From the NCBI GenBank assembly GCA_016630905.1, contig WBMQ01000003.1, forward strand, positions 2,232,001 through 2,296,000: a DNA stretch of 64,000 bases, read 5' to 3'. Below are positions 37,122 to 48,900 of this stretch, in pieces. The notes beneath the pieces are model-generated. The model made no database searches and had not been told where the DNA came from. It saw only the letters and a program-made list of their open reading frames with translations. The translations under genes and the position numbers were made by a program. Origin of the DNA: Capillidium heterosporum (lineage: Eukaryota > Entomophthoromycota > Entomophthoromycetes > Entomophthorales > Capillidiaceae). Positions within the stretch are counted from its first letter, which is position 1; the number at the start of each line of letters is the position of its first letter.

Positions 37122-38416
37122 ATGAACCAACAACTCTATCTACCTCTACTTTTAAGGATAAGCGTTAAAATTTCTGCTAGGTTTTCTCCAAGTTCTATGT
37201 CGGCTCTATCTCAACTTTTTTTGAATTTCGTCAATGACACCAATCTGCTACTAGGTTGGTTATTAGTTTTAGGGTGTAGTTTGGCGGCAGTACTGGGAGG
37301 TAAATTTATTTCTGTTTAACACTTGTCATTAAACTTTTATTTTTATTTTTGATAGCTGCAATGGTCTACTTTGACCTACTTCTACAAACCCTTTTCAAAA
37401 TAGACACTTTCAATCTAATCGACAACCCGGTTTTATGCTCAACCCTTATATTCTTGGCTTCCGGTTGTCTAGTACATATATTTCTCAGTTTCACTTGTAC
37501 TAATTTTCCAACTCTAAAGTTCTATTCCAGTCAGTTTGTTCTCATCCCCGAAGCCTATCATCTAATAGCCAATGCACCTTTACCCGATTTCCAATCCCAC
37601 CCCCTACTTTTCCTGGCCATATTTTATCTACTAGGTATACTTATATCCTTCTCCGTCAACTTCTGTATCAGCTACTTTCTGCCTTCGGCTATCAACTGTG
37701 CCTGTAGTGACAATCAAGATACCCACCTTCATCTCCCCAACTTTGAAGATGATAGCTGTTGTACGAACCTAGAAGAAGGCACTCAACTCTTTATCCCCAA
37801 TCAAGTAAACTCTTACGACACATTTACCACCTCAACCCCAACTACCAATGATTGCCCATTACCAAGTAGGAAGCCTAGTCACAGTTCAACTTCCAGCTTA
37901 TCAAGTAACGTTACCGTACAGCTATCGCAACCCCAACTATTTAAAGTCGGTTTGCAGACTGCCGTTGCCATAACTTTACACAAGTTCCCTGAAGGTCTGA
38001 TCACCATCAGTTCTTCTGTCGATAAAAGTCCTTTAAGTTTGGCGTTAGGCTTGGCTATTATGCTACACAACGTACCAGAGGGATTGATGTTGGCGCTACC
38101 GTTGTTGGCATCGACTAATTCGAGGAATTATGCCTTCTTAGTTGGAGCTTCGGTAGGTGGCTTGACTCAACCCATCGGAGCTATTGTAGCTACGTTAGCT
38201 TATACTAGAGTGGAGGCTTTTCAAAGGATAAATACCATCCTCTTTCCAGTGGTGGCTGGTATTATGGCTACCGTTGTCATCCAGACGTTAACCCCAATAA
38301 TGCATGGGGAGGGAAGCTTATGGGATAAGGTTATGCGATGGAAGATTCAGCTGTTGGCGTTTGGAGTCGGATTCTGTGTTATGGCGACAGCTGCTTCCTT
38401 ACTTCCTTCGGTGTAA
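37122..38416 (+). CDS. ZIP-family zinc transporter
   Basis: Exons 37122-37299 and 37356-38416 give 412 residues. About eight hydrophobic segments are visible. The metal-binding signatures of helices IV and V are present: HKFPEG and HNVPEG (the HNxPEG motif), followed by VGASVGGLTQPIGA. The long loop between helices III and IV carries Cys and His (INCACSDNQDTHLHL, DDSCC) and a Ser/Thr-rich stretch in place of a classical His repeat. It most resembles the vacuolar/Golgi ZRT3/SLC39A-type transporters that move zinc into the cytosol; the exact membrane is inference. The in-frame GCC TGT near 37698 is decoded normally as Ala-Cys. Confidence 0.85.
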
Positions 38417-38519
38417 ATAGCTACTTTCTGTTGTTGATGTGTCTAGGTTTGCAATTTAGTAGCTGGCTTAGAACATCCATAAAGGTTCGAGTTTAGAGTC
38501 TTGGAGCTAAGAATTAGGC

Positions 38520-38870
38520 CTACAAAACTTCCCAAGCCTCCCGTTTTACTTTGATTTCTGATTTTCCTACAAAGTTCAAATGTTTGTTGGCCTGTTCATG
38601 ATTATAAAAGTGACCCCCTCTCATTACCCCATCGTAATTGACTATAGCGGTGTGTTGTCTTAAACCCCTATGCAGCGGAATTAAAACCAATTTTTCATTT
38701 CTTGTGGTGCTATAAGGACCTGGTGATGATAGTCTCACTCGATGCTTTATCTGCAAACGGCAGTTCAGGGTTTCATTAATAGATTCGAAATTTTGGATTA
38801 ATTTAACAAGAGGTTGTGAAAAACTATTCCAATTCGTTATAGAATAGTCTAGCCTATTACTTAGATGTCA
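38520..38870 (-). pseudogene. Possible C-terminal fragment of a ubiquitin-specific protease
   Basis: An open minus-strand frame of about 115 codons ends at TAG 38520-38522 with no clear start. Its C-terminal part HTAIVNYDGVMRGGHFYNHE resembles the USP His-box (Y.L.AV..H.G...GGHY.AY), and a Trp follows at a fitting distance. The Cys-box half is not visible nearby, so this is either a fragment or a gene whose 5' exons I could not find. The assignment rests on one motif. Confidence 0.3.
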
Positions 38871-39036
38871 AGTAGCTTTTTGTCATTGGTTTTTCATTAC
38901 CAATTGCGATATTGACTATAGCCAAGCCAAAATATACCATTTGGTTTGGACCGAAAACAACTTTTCCCTTAGTGAAGATCTAGAATACATCATGCAAAAC
39001 TATTGTCGCATTCCATCTATGCTGAAGGAGTTTTAA
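38865..39036 (+). other. Speculative 56-residue frame with a TTG-C-GAT break
   Basis: An ATG right after an acceptor-like TTAG opens 14 codons. Skipping the C at 38907 (TTG-C-GAT) joins 42 further codons ending at TAA 39034-39036 with coding-like composition. No homology was recognised, and it overlaps the antisense fragment slightly. Listed only because the break has the recurrent form. Confidence 0.15.
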
Positions 39037-39203
39037 AACTGCACATTTTTTTTAAACACAAATGTATAAAATGTTTCCAGTTAGATCTCCCTTGGCCTCT
39101 CAAAACGACACCATATGACAAGTTGAAATTGGGGCCCTATCTTACATCAAAAGAAAGTATATAAGACGAAAGCTACCTTTTCAAATAGTTTCATCCTTTC
39201 AAT

Positions 39204-39603
39204 ATGAAACTGGCCCAGTACCTGCTTCTTACTGTGCTAACAATCTTTACTAAAGCCGACGTTCCAAACTGTACCAACTTAAAGTTGAAATTGGAAAGTA
39301 AGCTTACCACCAGCCGTATCTACTTTTCTAATCTTTTTATTTATAGGTAGTGCTAACAATCAAGATAGCTCCAACTATATAATAGCTTTCCAGGATCAAG
39401 CTAGTCCAATTGATATCAACTTAGTCAAAGACGAAGTTCTATGTGCCAAAGGACAAGTGACCCACGAGTTCACCTTAATTAAAGGGATTTCGGTACGCAT
39501 GCCAAAAGCCTACAAAAGTATGCTGGAGTCTACTAAGGACTACAACTTCAAGATCAAGTATATCGAAGAGGATCGTCAAGTACAAATCAATAAAAAGGTG
39601 TGA
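39204..39603 (+). CDS. Secreted peptidase-inhibitor I9-like protein, tandem copy 1
   Basis: Exons 39204-39297 and 39347-39603 give 116 residues. A signal peptide is evident (MKLAQYLLLTVLTIFTKA), followed by an I9-type (subtilisin propeptide-like) fold: NYIIAFQDQASPIDINLVKD, then VTHEFTLIKGISVRMPKAY and KIKYIEEDRQVQI. Free I9 proteins act as protease inhibitors or folding helpers for subtilases (yeast Pbi2 is intracellular; this one is predicted secreted). The gene 0.8 kb downstream has the same two-exon layout, intron phase and exon 1 length (94 nt), so they arose by tandem duplication. Confidence 0.7.
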
Positions 39604-40049
39604 AGCTATTTAAATGGTTGCTATTCTAAGATAATACCTATTTTATAAAGCTTTATTTGCAATGGTGTGCTATTTCATATACACTACTTCAAGTATATCT
39701 AGTGTTCCACAACAATGCTACAGTTTAATTAACCAGCTAGTTGTACAAACTGATTTTATGAGTAGCGACAAGCTATCTACTTTACCCACCATCTGTACGA
39801 ACATCTTTACCTATTTCTACACCACATCTCCCTATTTATTATGCTAAAATGGACTACGAACCTTACTTAGTCGCAACCATAAAAGCTTAGTTCAACGAAA
39901 TTGGATCAATCTAGCTAAATTGCAAATTTAGTCCATCAAACTAATTTAGGTAGGGGTAAATTTCAAAATTGGAAGTCTTTCTAATTTCTAAAGTGTATAT
40001 AAACGCAACTTCATATCCAACAACCAAATCTCAGCATAACAAAGCCAAA

Positions 40050-40463
40050 ATGAAATTGACCAACTCAATAGCCCTACTTGCCCTAATTTCTAGCACCTTT
40101 GCAAGCTACACTGACTGCTCCAACTCCAAGTTAAAATTAGATGGTAAACTACTTTTTATAAAAAAACAAATTCCACTTTTATTCTATTTGCCTATCTAAC
40201 CTTATTCATTAGGTAGAGCTTTAGCCCAAGGATATGGAGGCTATATAGTCGTATTTGAAGATAATGCCGACAATTACTCTATCGATCAAGTTAGAAATGA
40301 AATTAAATGTGCCAACGGAAAAATTACCCAAGAGTACACCATCATCAAAGGGTTCGCCACTACTATGCCAGTTGCCTTTGAAAGTCTATTGGTAAGTTCC
40401 AAGGATTTCGGAAGTAAGATAAAGTACGTAGAGAAGGATGGTGAAGCTCATATCGAAAGTTAA
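40050..40463 (+). CDS. Secreted peptidase-inhibitor I9-like protein, tandem copy 2
   Basis: Exons 40050-40143 and 40213-40463 give 114 residues. Signal peptide MKLTNSIALLALISSTFA, then two Cys-containing segments shared with copy 1 (DCSNSKLKLD, EIKCANGKI) and the I9 pattern GYIVVFEDNA, ITQEYTIIKGFATTMP, SKIKYVEKDGEAHI. One conserved Cys pair may form a disulfide in both paralogues, unlike typical I9 domains. A likely role is inhibiting or chaperoning secreted subtilisin-type proteases. The partner is not in this window. Confidence 0.7.
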
Positions 40464-42298
40464 AAGGGTTTTTTGATATGTGATATTTATTGTCGAGGCC
40501 TGCTATTTAAAACATGAAGTTTATTAAATCTGTACTATATATTTATTTAGTTTTATAGTATTTTATTTATGGATAGATATAGCAACTATAACGGGTGCTA
40601 CGAATCTTTGCTTTTGTATTTTGAAGATATTCTTACTAAGTATATCTATCAATTTATATACTGATGAAATCGTATTGCTCACTTAGCTTAGCTTCAATTA
40701 CCTAAACATCTTTTGAAAAGTTTAGTAGCAACTAGTACAAACAGTCACAGACTAGGTAGTCAAATAAAAGATCAAGTTCCAAGTCTTAAAGTTAAAGATT
40801 AGCATAGTATCATTTACAAAGTTACACTCTAAATTCAAAGCATTAATCCTAACAGTAAAATACTATAGAAAAATGAAAAGATTGAAATTAGATACTTGAT
40901 GCTTGTTAGATCTCAAAAAATTGTAAAAATGATTACTAAAACCAACATTTAGTTCCATCACAATAAAGAAATATCAAAGTTTGACTGTTAAAGTGCAACT
41001 TTATATATAAAACTATACTAAGCAGCATTTAAAGATACCTATAATCTACTGTTAAGCTGAATTATAGCTCTACAATAGCTAAATGGCTATTCTACATATA
41101 TTTTAACAAAAGTTTAGATCCCAATACTATAAATACAATTTAGTAAAATTATTACTTAAATAATATATAGCTAAATTACATCTATTTTAAATGATAATTA
41201 AATGTATATAAATTTAAAACTTTAAGTTAAAAAGTAGATTCTTTATTAAAAAAGTTTGTAAGTTTTTCTTTAAGATTGTAGAAATTAAAGGTATTATATA
41301 ATTATAGTTATAAAAGCTAAGCTATAAGTTTATATTGGCTATATTACTTTAAAATATACATGCCTTATAAATTAAGGTAGTTTAATATTTTAAATAAAAG
41401 TTAAAAGTTAATATTAAACTTTTATAATTGATTAAAATAAGACTTAAATTAACTACTTTAAAATAAAATATATATTATTTATAAAGTAGTTTTAATCTTA
41501 CAACACTTAGTAATAGTTTATAACTAAGCATCATAGTTTCAGTCTACTTTTTAAATATTTGTAATGTTAAACTTAGTATAAGTAGAATAAATATTTAAAG
41601 TAATATTACTATTACTTAAATCTTTTCTTAAATTATACTAGTTGAAAATATTAATATTAACTTGGATTTAGGTCTGAATAGAGGATTAGTGTACTATGTA
41701 TTATAGATACTAGTTTCTAGATTGAGGGTCTTTAGATTTGGTAGGTTAATTATTATAATTAGTAATTTAATAAAATAATAGTAAAAAAAGTTAAAAGAAA
41801 TTAGTCAAGTTGGCTAAGATTAAATATATTAGCCATTATTAGTTAAAGTTAGACATATTAGCTATTGATTTTGTAGGGTAAAACCTCCTAATCTATACAC
41901 TATATATAAACATTTTGTATAAAATAATAGCTTAAAAGTTAAAATTATATTAAATATTAAACATATATTAATTGAATTAATTAGAATTAGGTATATTAAA
42001 CATTACTATTTAAGTTAAATAAAGTTAGATATATAACTTAAAGATAAAAGTTAATTCTTTAATTACACTAGCACTTTTACACCTTTTTCTGCTAGTCTAA
42101 CTTGTTTTATACTACATTATTATTAGATAGGGATTGTGGGATAGGGCTAGTAAATCTAATATACTCTACATAGCCAATGGCCTGCTTGAGAATTTAAAGT
42201 CATTCTAATTGGCTCAATCCAACAAGTAGCTTCCCAAAAGTTTACTTGACTGGTGAAATCAGTTTTTGACATCTGAATCAAACTAAAGAAAAAATAAC
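40464..42298. other. AT-rich spacer, no gene seen
   Basis: 1.8 kb without recognisable genes. It becomes strongly AT-rich from 41100 to 42050, in the style of the decayed repeats, but I could not match it to families A, B or C. Confidence 0.4.
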
Positions 42299-43186
42299 AT
42301 GAGATTAACAGCCGATATCATCAACTTGTCGTTGGTACGCATCAGCCCTATCAAGCAGAGGGAACTAAGTCTAAGAGGTACCTATACATCATTCCCACAT
42401 TTACTCAAATCAACAAAATATTAGACTTGAAGATTCCCGAAATTGAAAATTTAGGTGCTGCCAGAGTAACTTTAGTTTCTCATTTACAATTTATTAAAAT
42501 AAGGTTTTTTAAATGTAGGACTTGAACGATGCTATAGATTTTACCAACAACGACATCCACGTACTAGGCAACTTCCCCCAACTCAAGCGGTTAAGCATCC
42601 TCTACCTAAGCAACAACCGTATCAGTTCCATAAGCTCAGATCTAGCCAAGCAATTACCCAATTTAACTACTTTGATGATGACCAAAAATGAACTCAGTCA
42701 ACCCTTCCACTTGGAACCTCTGCGCGAATTGAAAAAATTAGACACCCTTATTTTAATCGACAACCCAATAGTGACTACATTGCCCAACTACCGATCATGG
42801 ATTATCTACCGTTTACCTCAAGTTTCCAACTTGGACTTTTCGAGGGTGAAGCTCAAGGTAATCTTACTTTACCTATTCCTCATGTTGATATTTATTTTAT
42901 CTAAAATCAGGAGCGTAACGCTGCTAAACAACTTTTCGAAACTGAAGCTGGCGAACCTACTAAGGAGATGTTAGATATCCTAGAGACTTTTGAAAAAGTA
43001 AAGCAAGGTCTACCTGCACCTAAGATTCAATCCAACCAAGGTAAATTTCTAATTGTAGTTAGACATTCATCCTCAACTTCTTTTGTATTTTTAGATGGCG
43101 GCAAAGTCAACCATCTCTCCAACCTTTCAACTGAAGAACAGAACCGATTGCAGAAGGCTTTAGCTCAAGCTAGTGCGCTTGTATAG
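42299..43186 (+). CDS. LEA1: U2 snRNP protein A' (U2A', Lea1-like)
   Basis: Exons 42299-42377, 42425-42465, 42519-42857, 42911-43040 and 43095-43186 encode about 226 residues. The N-terminus RLTADIIN with RELSLR.LKIPEIENLG.. leads into DAIDFTNNDI, LKRLSILYLSNNRIS and LTTLMMTKNEL (leucine-rich repeats), the capping segment NYRSWIIYRLPQVSNLDFSRVKLKER, and a family-like C-terminal helix region. U2A' binds U2B'' and U2 snRNA stem-loop IV. Four introns of 47-54 nt are accurate and in phase. No frame break is needed. Confidence 0.9.
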
Positions 43187-44109
43187 GTCTTTATGCTATA
43201 GAGTTTTTAAATTGGCAGCTATACTTTGAGTGAATTCGATAATCGCCTTTAGCAACACGTGCTCAGTTCTACTTGAGATTTTTATACTTTAGTAAATATC
43301 TTGGTATTTGAGCGTTTATGGGTCTAAGACAGGTAGGCTTGATTTGTTGGCATCTTATATAATTGGATAAGGCTGTTTAAAATGACATGTGTATCGTTAA
43401 TTTTACTACATTCATCTTTATTTTCACTTATATACATGCTTTAGTTTGGAATACTTTGTATATTATTATAGGTATTTTGTAGCCTAGTAGTTTATTTGTT
43501 AACAAATCAATTTTTTGGGATACTCCTAGCCATTGAATAGAGTTTTAAATATTGTAAGATCACTATAATATAGTATATCTCCATAGTAAATTGATATAGC
43601 CCAACATTCCATTTCATTCACTGTATATATAATTGTCAACTTATTAGTATAACAAATCTTAAAGTTTTTAAAATAGGAATATTCAAGATACCTTTGTTTA
43701 TAGACTGTATCTCTATTTTGAATTTAATGTTGAATATGCCGAGTTATGGCTCTTTTTATTCCACCCAATTCAAAGCCATGAAAGCAAATGCTAATGGTAT
43801 ATATATCCCATTTGAAAGGATTAAAACGATACGTTGTGCAATAGTTTGGATGAAAATGACCGCAATTATGAAAATATATATCTTGATCTTATTCTGTAGC
43901 TGTATCCAAACTTTGATCAAATTCCTTCTCAAAGTGACGAAATGATCATCTGAAATAGCAATTTCAACCAAATCTATCAAAGACGTAACTACATTTGATT
44001 GGATCCTGCCAAATCATCCAAACTCGCAACTCCATAACTCCCATCCAAAAGAAAAACGCTCCAAACCTCTTATAGAAACCAAACTCAAAAGGTGAAGTCA
44101 AGTCAAGAG
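43187..44109. other. Intergenic, no gene seen
   Basis: 43694-43945 holds an open stretch of 83 codons with a hydrophobic end, but it has no recognised motif and an equally long antisense frame, so I do not call it. The remainder is STE24 promoter and leader. Confidence 0.35.
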
Positions 44110-45519
44110 ATGGTATTCCCCTACAAGAACTTCGTCATCGCGTTTTCGACGGCTATCTACCTAGTAGAGACCTACTTCAAGTAATTGAACTGCAATTAAT
44201 TATATTTAACATTCGCAGTGTACGTCAGCACCGTAAGTTGCAAGGAACCCGAACGGCCATTAGCTATCCAATCAATAGTTGAAGATGAAGTATTCCAAAA
44301 GTCAAGAGCTTATGGTCTCGACAAATCTTATTACCGATTCTTTTCAGGGTTCTACAATAACGTCCAGAACTTTGCCTTTCTCTATTTTGACCTGTTACCT
44401 GTGTTCTGGTCATTATCTGGTGATCTTTTGAAGCGATTTGGATATGGTTTAGAGTATGAGGTAAGAGAACTTTAATCTACATTGTTTTATTCACTTGAAT
44501 TTTTGCTAGATATTGCACTCGTTAATCTTCTTCAACTACTTAACCATTGTCAGTATTATTATTGGTTTACCATTAACTTTGTACTCGACCTTCGTTATCG
44601 AGGAGAAGCATGGATTCAACAAGATGACTTTGAAGTTATTTGTCATTGATCAGATCAAATCGCTAGGGTTAATAGCTACCTTAGGTTCGGCTGCTCTGGC
44701 CGGTTTCCTCAAAGTCATCCAAGTCGGTGGGAATAACTTTGCCTTCTACCTCTGGCTTTTCATGTAATTATGCAGGATTAAATGGTTGCTAATTTTATTG
44801 TAGGGTTGCCATCCAATTCATTGGTATTACCATCTACCCTACCTTGATCCAGCCTTTGTTCAACAAGTTCACTCCTTTAGAAGAAGGCGACATCAAAACG
44901 GAGATTGAAAAGTTGGCCACTCGCATTGATTTCCCCCTTACCAAGTTGTTGGTTATCGATGGATCAACCCGCACGTCCCACAGCAACGCCTACTTCTTTG
45001 GTCTCTTCAAGAACAAGCGCATCGTACTTTTTGATACTTTGTTGGCCGATTCCAATTTGCAGGAGATCTTGGCTATCGTCGGCCACGAACTTGGGCACTG
45101 GAAGCTCAACCATATCAAGTGGAACTTGCTAATAGTGCAGTCAGCAGCTTTTCGTCACCTTCTACGTCTTCCAGTCCATCATCGGTAACCGTGGTTTGTA
45201 CGAATCCTTTGGATTCTTTGGTACTATGCCGATCTTTGTCGGCTTCACCTTGTTCCAGTACTTGAATGGTCCAGTCGACTTCTTGATGACCTTCTTTGTC
45301 CATAGCGTCAGCCGTACCTTTGAGTTCCAAGCAGACAAGTTTGCTGTTGACTTGGGTTACGCTAAAGATCTGCGTACCGGTTTGATCAAGTTGCAGAAGA
45401 AGAATTTAGGTGATATGAACCCTGATCCCCTTTACTCTGCCTACCATTTCAGCCACCCTCCCTTAGTTGAGAGATTGGCTGCCATCCCTACTGAGGAACA
45501 GTCCAAGAAGACGGAATAA
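44110..45519 (+). CDS. STE24: CAAX prenyl protease 1 (Ste24, M48 metalloprotease), needing two +1 shifts
   Basis: Exons 44110-44180, 44219-44460, 44510-44763 and 44804-45519 give 426 residues with two single-base skips. The zinc site HELGH (in VGHELGHWKLNH) and the third ligand in EFQADKFAVDLGY are present, as are the family hallmarks GFNKMTLKLF, FNKFTPLEEG, GSTRTSHSNAYFFGL and DPLYSAYHFSHP. Ste24 is a multi-pass ER/inner nuclear membrane protease that trims prenylated CAAX proteins such as a-factor. Spliced normally, exon 2 begins NVRQHRKL, matching the Ste24 segment YRQYQKL, and must then change frame to reach PLAIQSIVEDEVFQKSRAYG. A second change is needed after VQSAAF to reach VTFYVFQSIIGN, where the residue count matches yeast Ste24 exactly. 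Confidence 0.9.
44241..44241 (+). other. +1 frame-break site 8 (STE24): TTG-C-AAG
   Basis: Context AAGTTGCAAG is identical over ten bases to the third eIF2-gamma site. Skipping C links RQHRKL to KEPERPLAIQ. Confidence 0.8.
45153..45153 (+). other. +1 frame-break site 9 (STE24): TTT-C-GTC
   Basis: The incoming codon is CGT, as in the second eS6 site (ATT-C-GTC). Without the skip the frame ends at TAA 45187-45189. Residue spacing to yeast Ste24 supports the position. Confidence 0.8.
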
Positions 45520-45968
45520 ATTTAGGCTTCTTTAAATTGATTTAGTTGGTGTATTTATAGTCGTTGATTGTCTATTTGATCAAAGCTGTAGATATATTGG
45601 TATAATAACCTGTCATCATATATTTCTAGTATATTTTTGGGAATGATCTGCAACTTGTTCAGATAGTTTTAACTTGTATTTTCGATGCAATACTTTAGAC
45701 CTGATCAGTATCGAACTACAAAACTTGAGTTTCTATTTGGAAAATAAATTGGACGCCCATCCCATCCCATTCTAAAAATTGGCCACGTGAAGGAACTATT
45801 TTTAGGCGATCTGGACGATAAGTTCTGAGGGGTTGTCAATTGGTTACGCCACTATCAAAGTTCAACAGCCAGAATTCTGTTAACTATAAAAGGGTTCTTT
45901 TTACAGCTTATAACTTTCTAAAGACGGTAGAAGAAGGCACATCAGCATATATAGGAACATAGAACACC
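45520..45968. other. Intergenic, no gene seen
   Basis: STE24 3' flank and presumed promoter of the WD40 gene. Confidence 0.35.
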
Positions 45969-48900
45969 ATGTTAAAACCACAAATAACAACCACTGCGGA
46001 CGGTAACGTCCAGATGCGTCGCTCGCTACCGCACACCGCCTCCAACGACAATTTAAAGATGCGGAGATACTGACCGTTCCAAACGTAGAGGCCATAACAA
46101 GTCCAACACCGTACCTGCTTTCTTTTATGCTTTCAACTAATAATTCTTGATTATTTGCATCTAGTTACAACTGGTCCAAGTCCTGGGTTTCACTTTGAAC
46201 TCCAACAAAAGCTTAAGTTTGCATCCCACCAAGGATCTACTAGTTTACCCAACCGGCTGTAGTAGTGTAGTTTATGACTGGAAGAGGCACCTGCAACTAC
46301 AATTTCTGACAGGCAAACCGGAGAACAGGGAAGTTGTCGAAAGTAGCTTAACTGGTAATGGAAACCTGAATTTAAACCTAAATGGAGCCAAGGAGATTGG
46401 TGGCGGTGGTGTATTACCTAAGCCAGTTGTATGTTCAAGCTACTCGAGAGATGGAAGATATCTGGCAGTTGGTGAGGTACTATAGATTTACTTTGGAGTT
46501 TTTAATTTATGGAAACTATAATTAGTCCGGGCATCTACCAAGGATCTTAATTTTCGACTTGGAAACCGAAAAGTTTGTCAACGAACTGCTGACCCACAAA
46601 TTTGGTATACTAGATCTCATCTTCTCGCCCGACAACAAGTACCTAGTCTCTATGGGCTATCAAGTAGCTTTTTTATTAGCCCTTTTTTAACAATTGATAG
46701 CACGATGGTGTCTTGAACCTGTGGAACTGGAAGACTGGAGCGAGACTAGCTTCCAACCGTATCTCTTCCAAGGTAATTTACCTGTATTTGTAAACTTTTG
46801 AATTCATATTTGTTGAAGGTCAACGCGATGGCCTTCTCAAACGATGGTAGCTACTTTGTAACGGTAGGTCTTCGTCACGTCCGGTTCTGGTATCTGCGCG
46901 GACAAACTACAGCAAACTCCAATGTAACTCCTATCTAATCACCTTTAAGTTAAAGATATGTTCTAGACCCAAGTCTTAGAAGGTCGTTCCGCTGTCTTGG
47001 GTGATCTACGTAGTTCCAACTTTGTTGACGTAGTGGCATCTGGGAACATGGTATTTGCCTTGACATCAGCTGGTATCCTCTGCCAGCTGGATCCCAGTAG
47101 AAAGTTGCTCCGGTTTGTGGATCTCAAGGTGAAATCTGCCTCTTCCCTCGCTTCTTTTGAAGATCGCATTCTCTGTGGATGTAGCGACGGTACTGCCCGT
47201 CTATTCACAACCAAGAACAACACATTGAAGTACCTAGCCACCTTACCAAAACCCCATCCATTAGGCGTCGACATAGCCCAGCACATGGGTACTACTCAAG
47301 TTACCATAGACAATACGAAAGATGGCCTAACTTTCCCTGACAGTATCGCATGTGGTATCAACTTCAATGGGTCGCGGGTAATCACGGTGTATTCGGATCG
47401 GTCCATGTATGTGTGGGATATCACCGACCTGACCAAAGTCTCCAAGGTACGATCCTGCCTGTATCACAGCGATTCGATATGGACCAGCAACTTCATTGAG
47501 GGAGCCCCAATGAAATTCGCCACTGGTTCTTCGGACGGTACGGTACGATTCTGGGACCTTGACATCTCCTCTACTACTCCTCGCAACCTCTTCTCCAAGG
47601 AACTCACCAAGATCCTCTACGTTGAAAAAGATGCCGCCCTAAGGTACCATCACCCTCAAATTGAACCCTGTGAGACCTTGGATGAAAACCCACTGGCCAA
47701 GGATAAGGCCAAGGAACTTGTCCTACCTGCTGACCTAACGACTGGAGTACGTTCCTTAAAGTTCACTTCTGATGGTAAGTTCCTGGTGACTGGGGACCGC
47801 TCTGGAAATTTGCGCGTTCATGATCTCGCCGACTTCAATTTAGTTACTTACCAGGAGGCGCACGATGGTGAAATTCTGGATCTTGATGTGTTGACTGTAC
47901 CCACAGCTGATACCGATCTACCTACCTATGCCATAGCTTCAGCCTCCCGGGACCGTTTGATCCATCTGTTTGCTATGACAGGAAGCTCCTTCAAACTTAC
48001 CCAGACCTTGGATGACCATTCATCTTCCATTACTGCAGTCAACTTCTTTGACCATGGTCGAAAGGTCGTCAGTGGGGGAGCTGACAAAAGCATCATCTTT
48101 AGATCTTACGACTCCAAGACTACCAGCTTGCCCTATTTTACTGCTTATTTCAACTACTGTGGGCGGGCCACCGTATTCGATATGGATTTGGATAATCTAG
48201 GCAACGCCTTAGTCGCTGTTACCAACGACAAAAAGGTCAACACTTTTGATTTGGCGAGTGGTAAGTTGGCTTCGAGCTGCAAGCCTACTTTAGAAGGAGA
48301 ATCAGCCAACAGCTTGGGTTTGGATGCCAGTCTATCTAGGGTTTCTTTAGATCGATCGGGCCAGTTTGCCGCCTTGGCAGCTACTGACAAATCGATACGG
48401 ATTTTGGACCTTACTACCAACCAGATCGTAGCTACCCACTACGGGCATTCAGAGATGGTGACCTCGATTAAATTCTCGCCCGACTGCAGCCATCTTATAT
48501 CTACCGGTGGTGACGGCCTCATCTACGTCTACCGAATTTTACCCCAACTGGCCCAACAGATGCGCAACAAGTTGGCCAAGCTGCTACGTCCCCTCGAAGA
48601 TCTGACCGGTAAAGTTCCCCAAGGGCAAAGTATGGATAGGGAGAAGTCGGGGTCTCTACCTGGTGTCGAAAAGCTTAAGGTAAGCCCTAGACCTCGGGCC
48701 AGTAGCTTGGATATGTCCATACGTACGACCTCCACTTCACTTGGCAAGGATCCGAGAAGGGCAGAAAAGTCATCTTCTATGGCTTCACCATCCAATCTGC
48801 TTCTCAGTCCACTTAAATTGGATGGCTTGGAAGTTTTACCAGCCAGCCCAACTGCCCAGTCCCCCAACGTGAACACGTTCGGTAGCAGCCTCGGTCTACT

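Noticed and set aside
38480-38500. T-loop-like GGTTCGAGT
   Set aside because: No upstream anticodon or acceptor arms can be folded around it.
43694-43980. Small hydrophobic open frames on both strands
   Set aside because: They overlap antisense, have no motif, and have a composition typical of AT-rich spacer.
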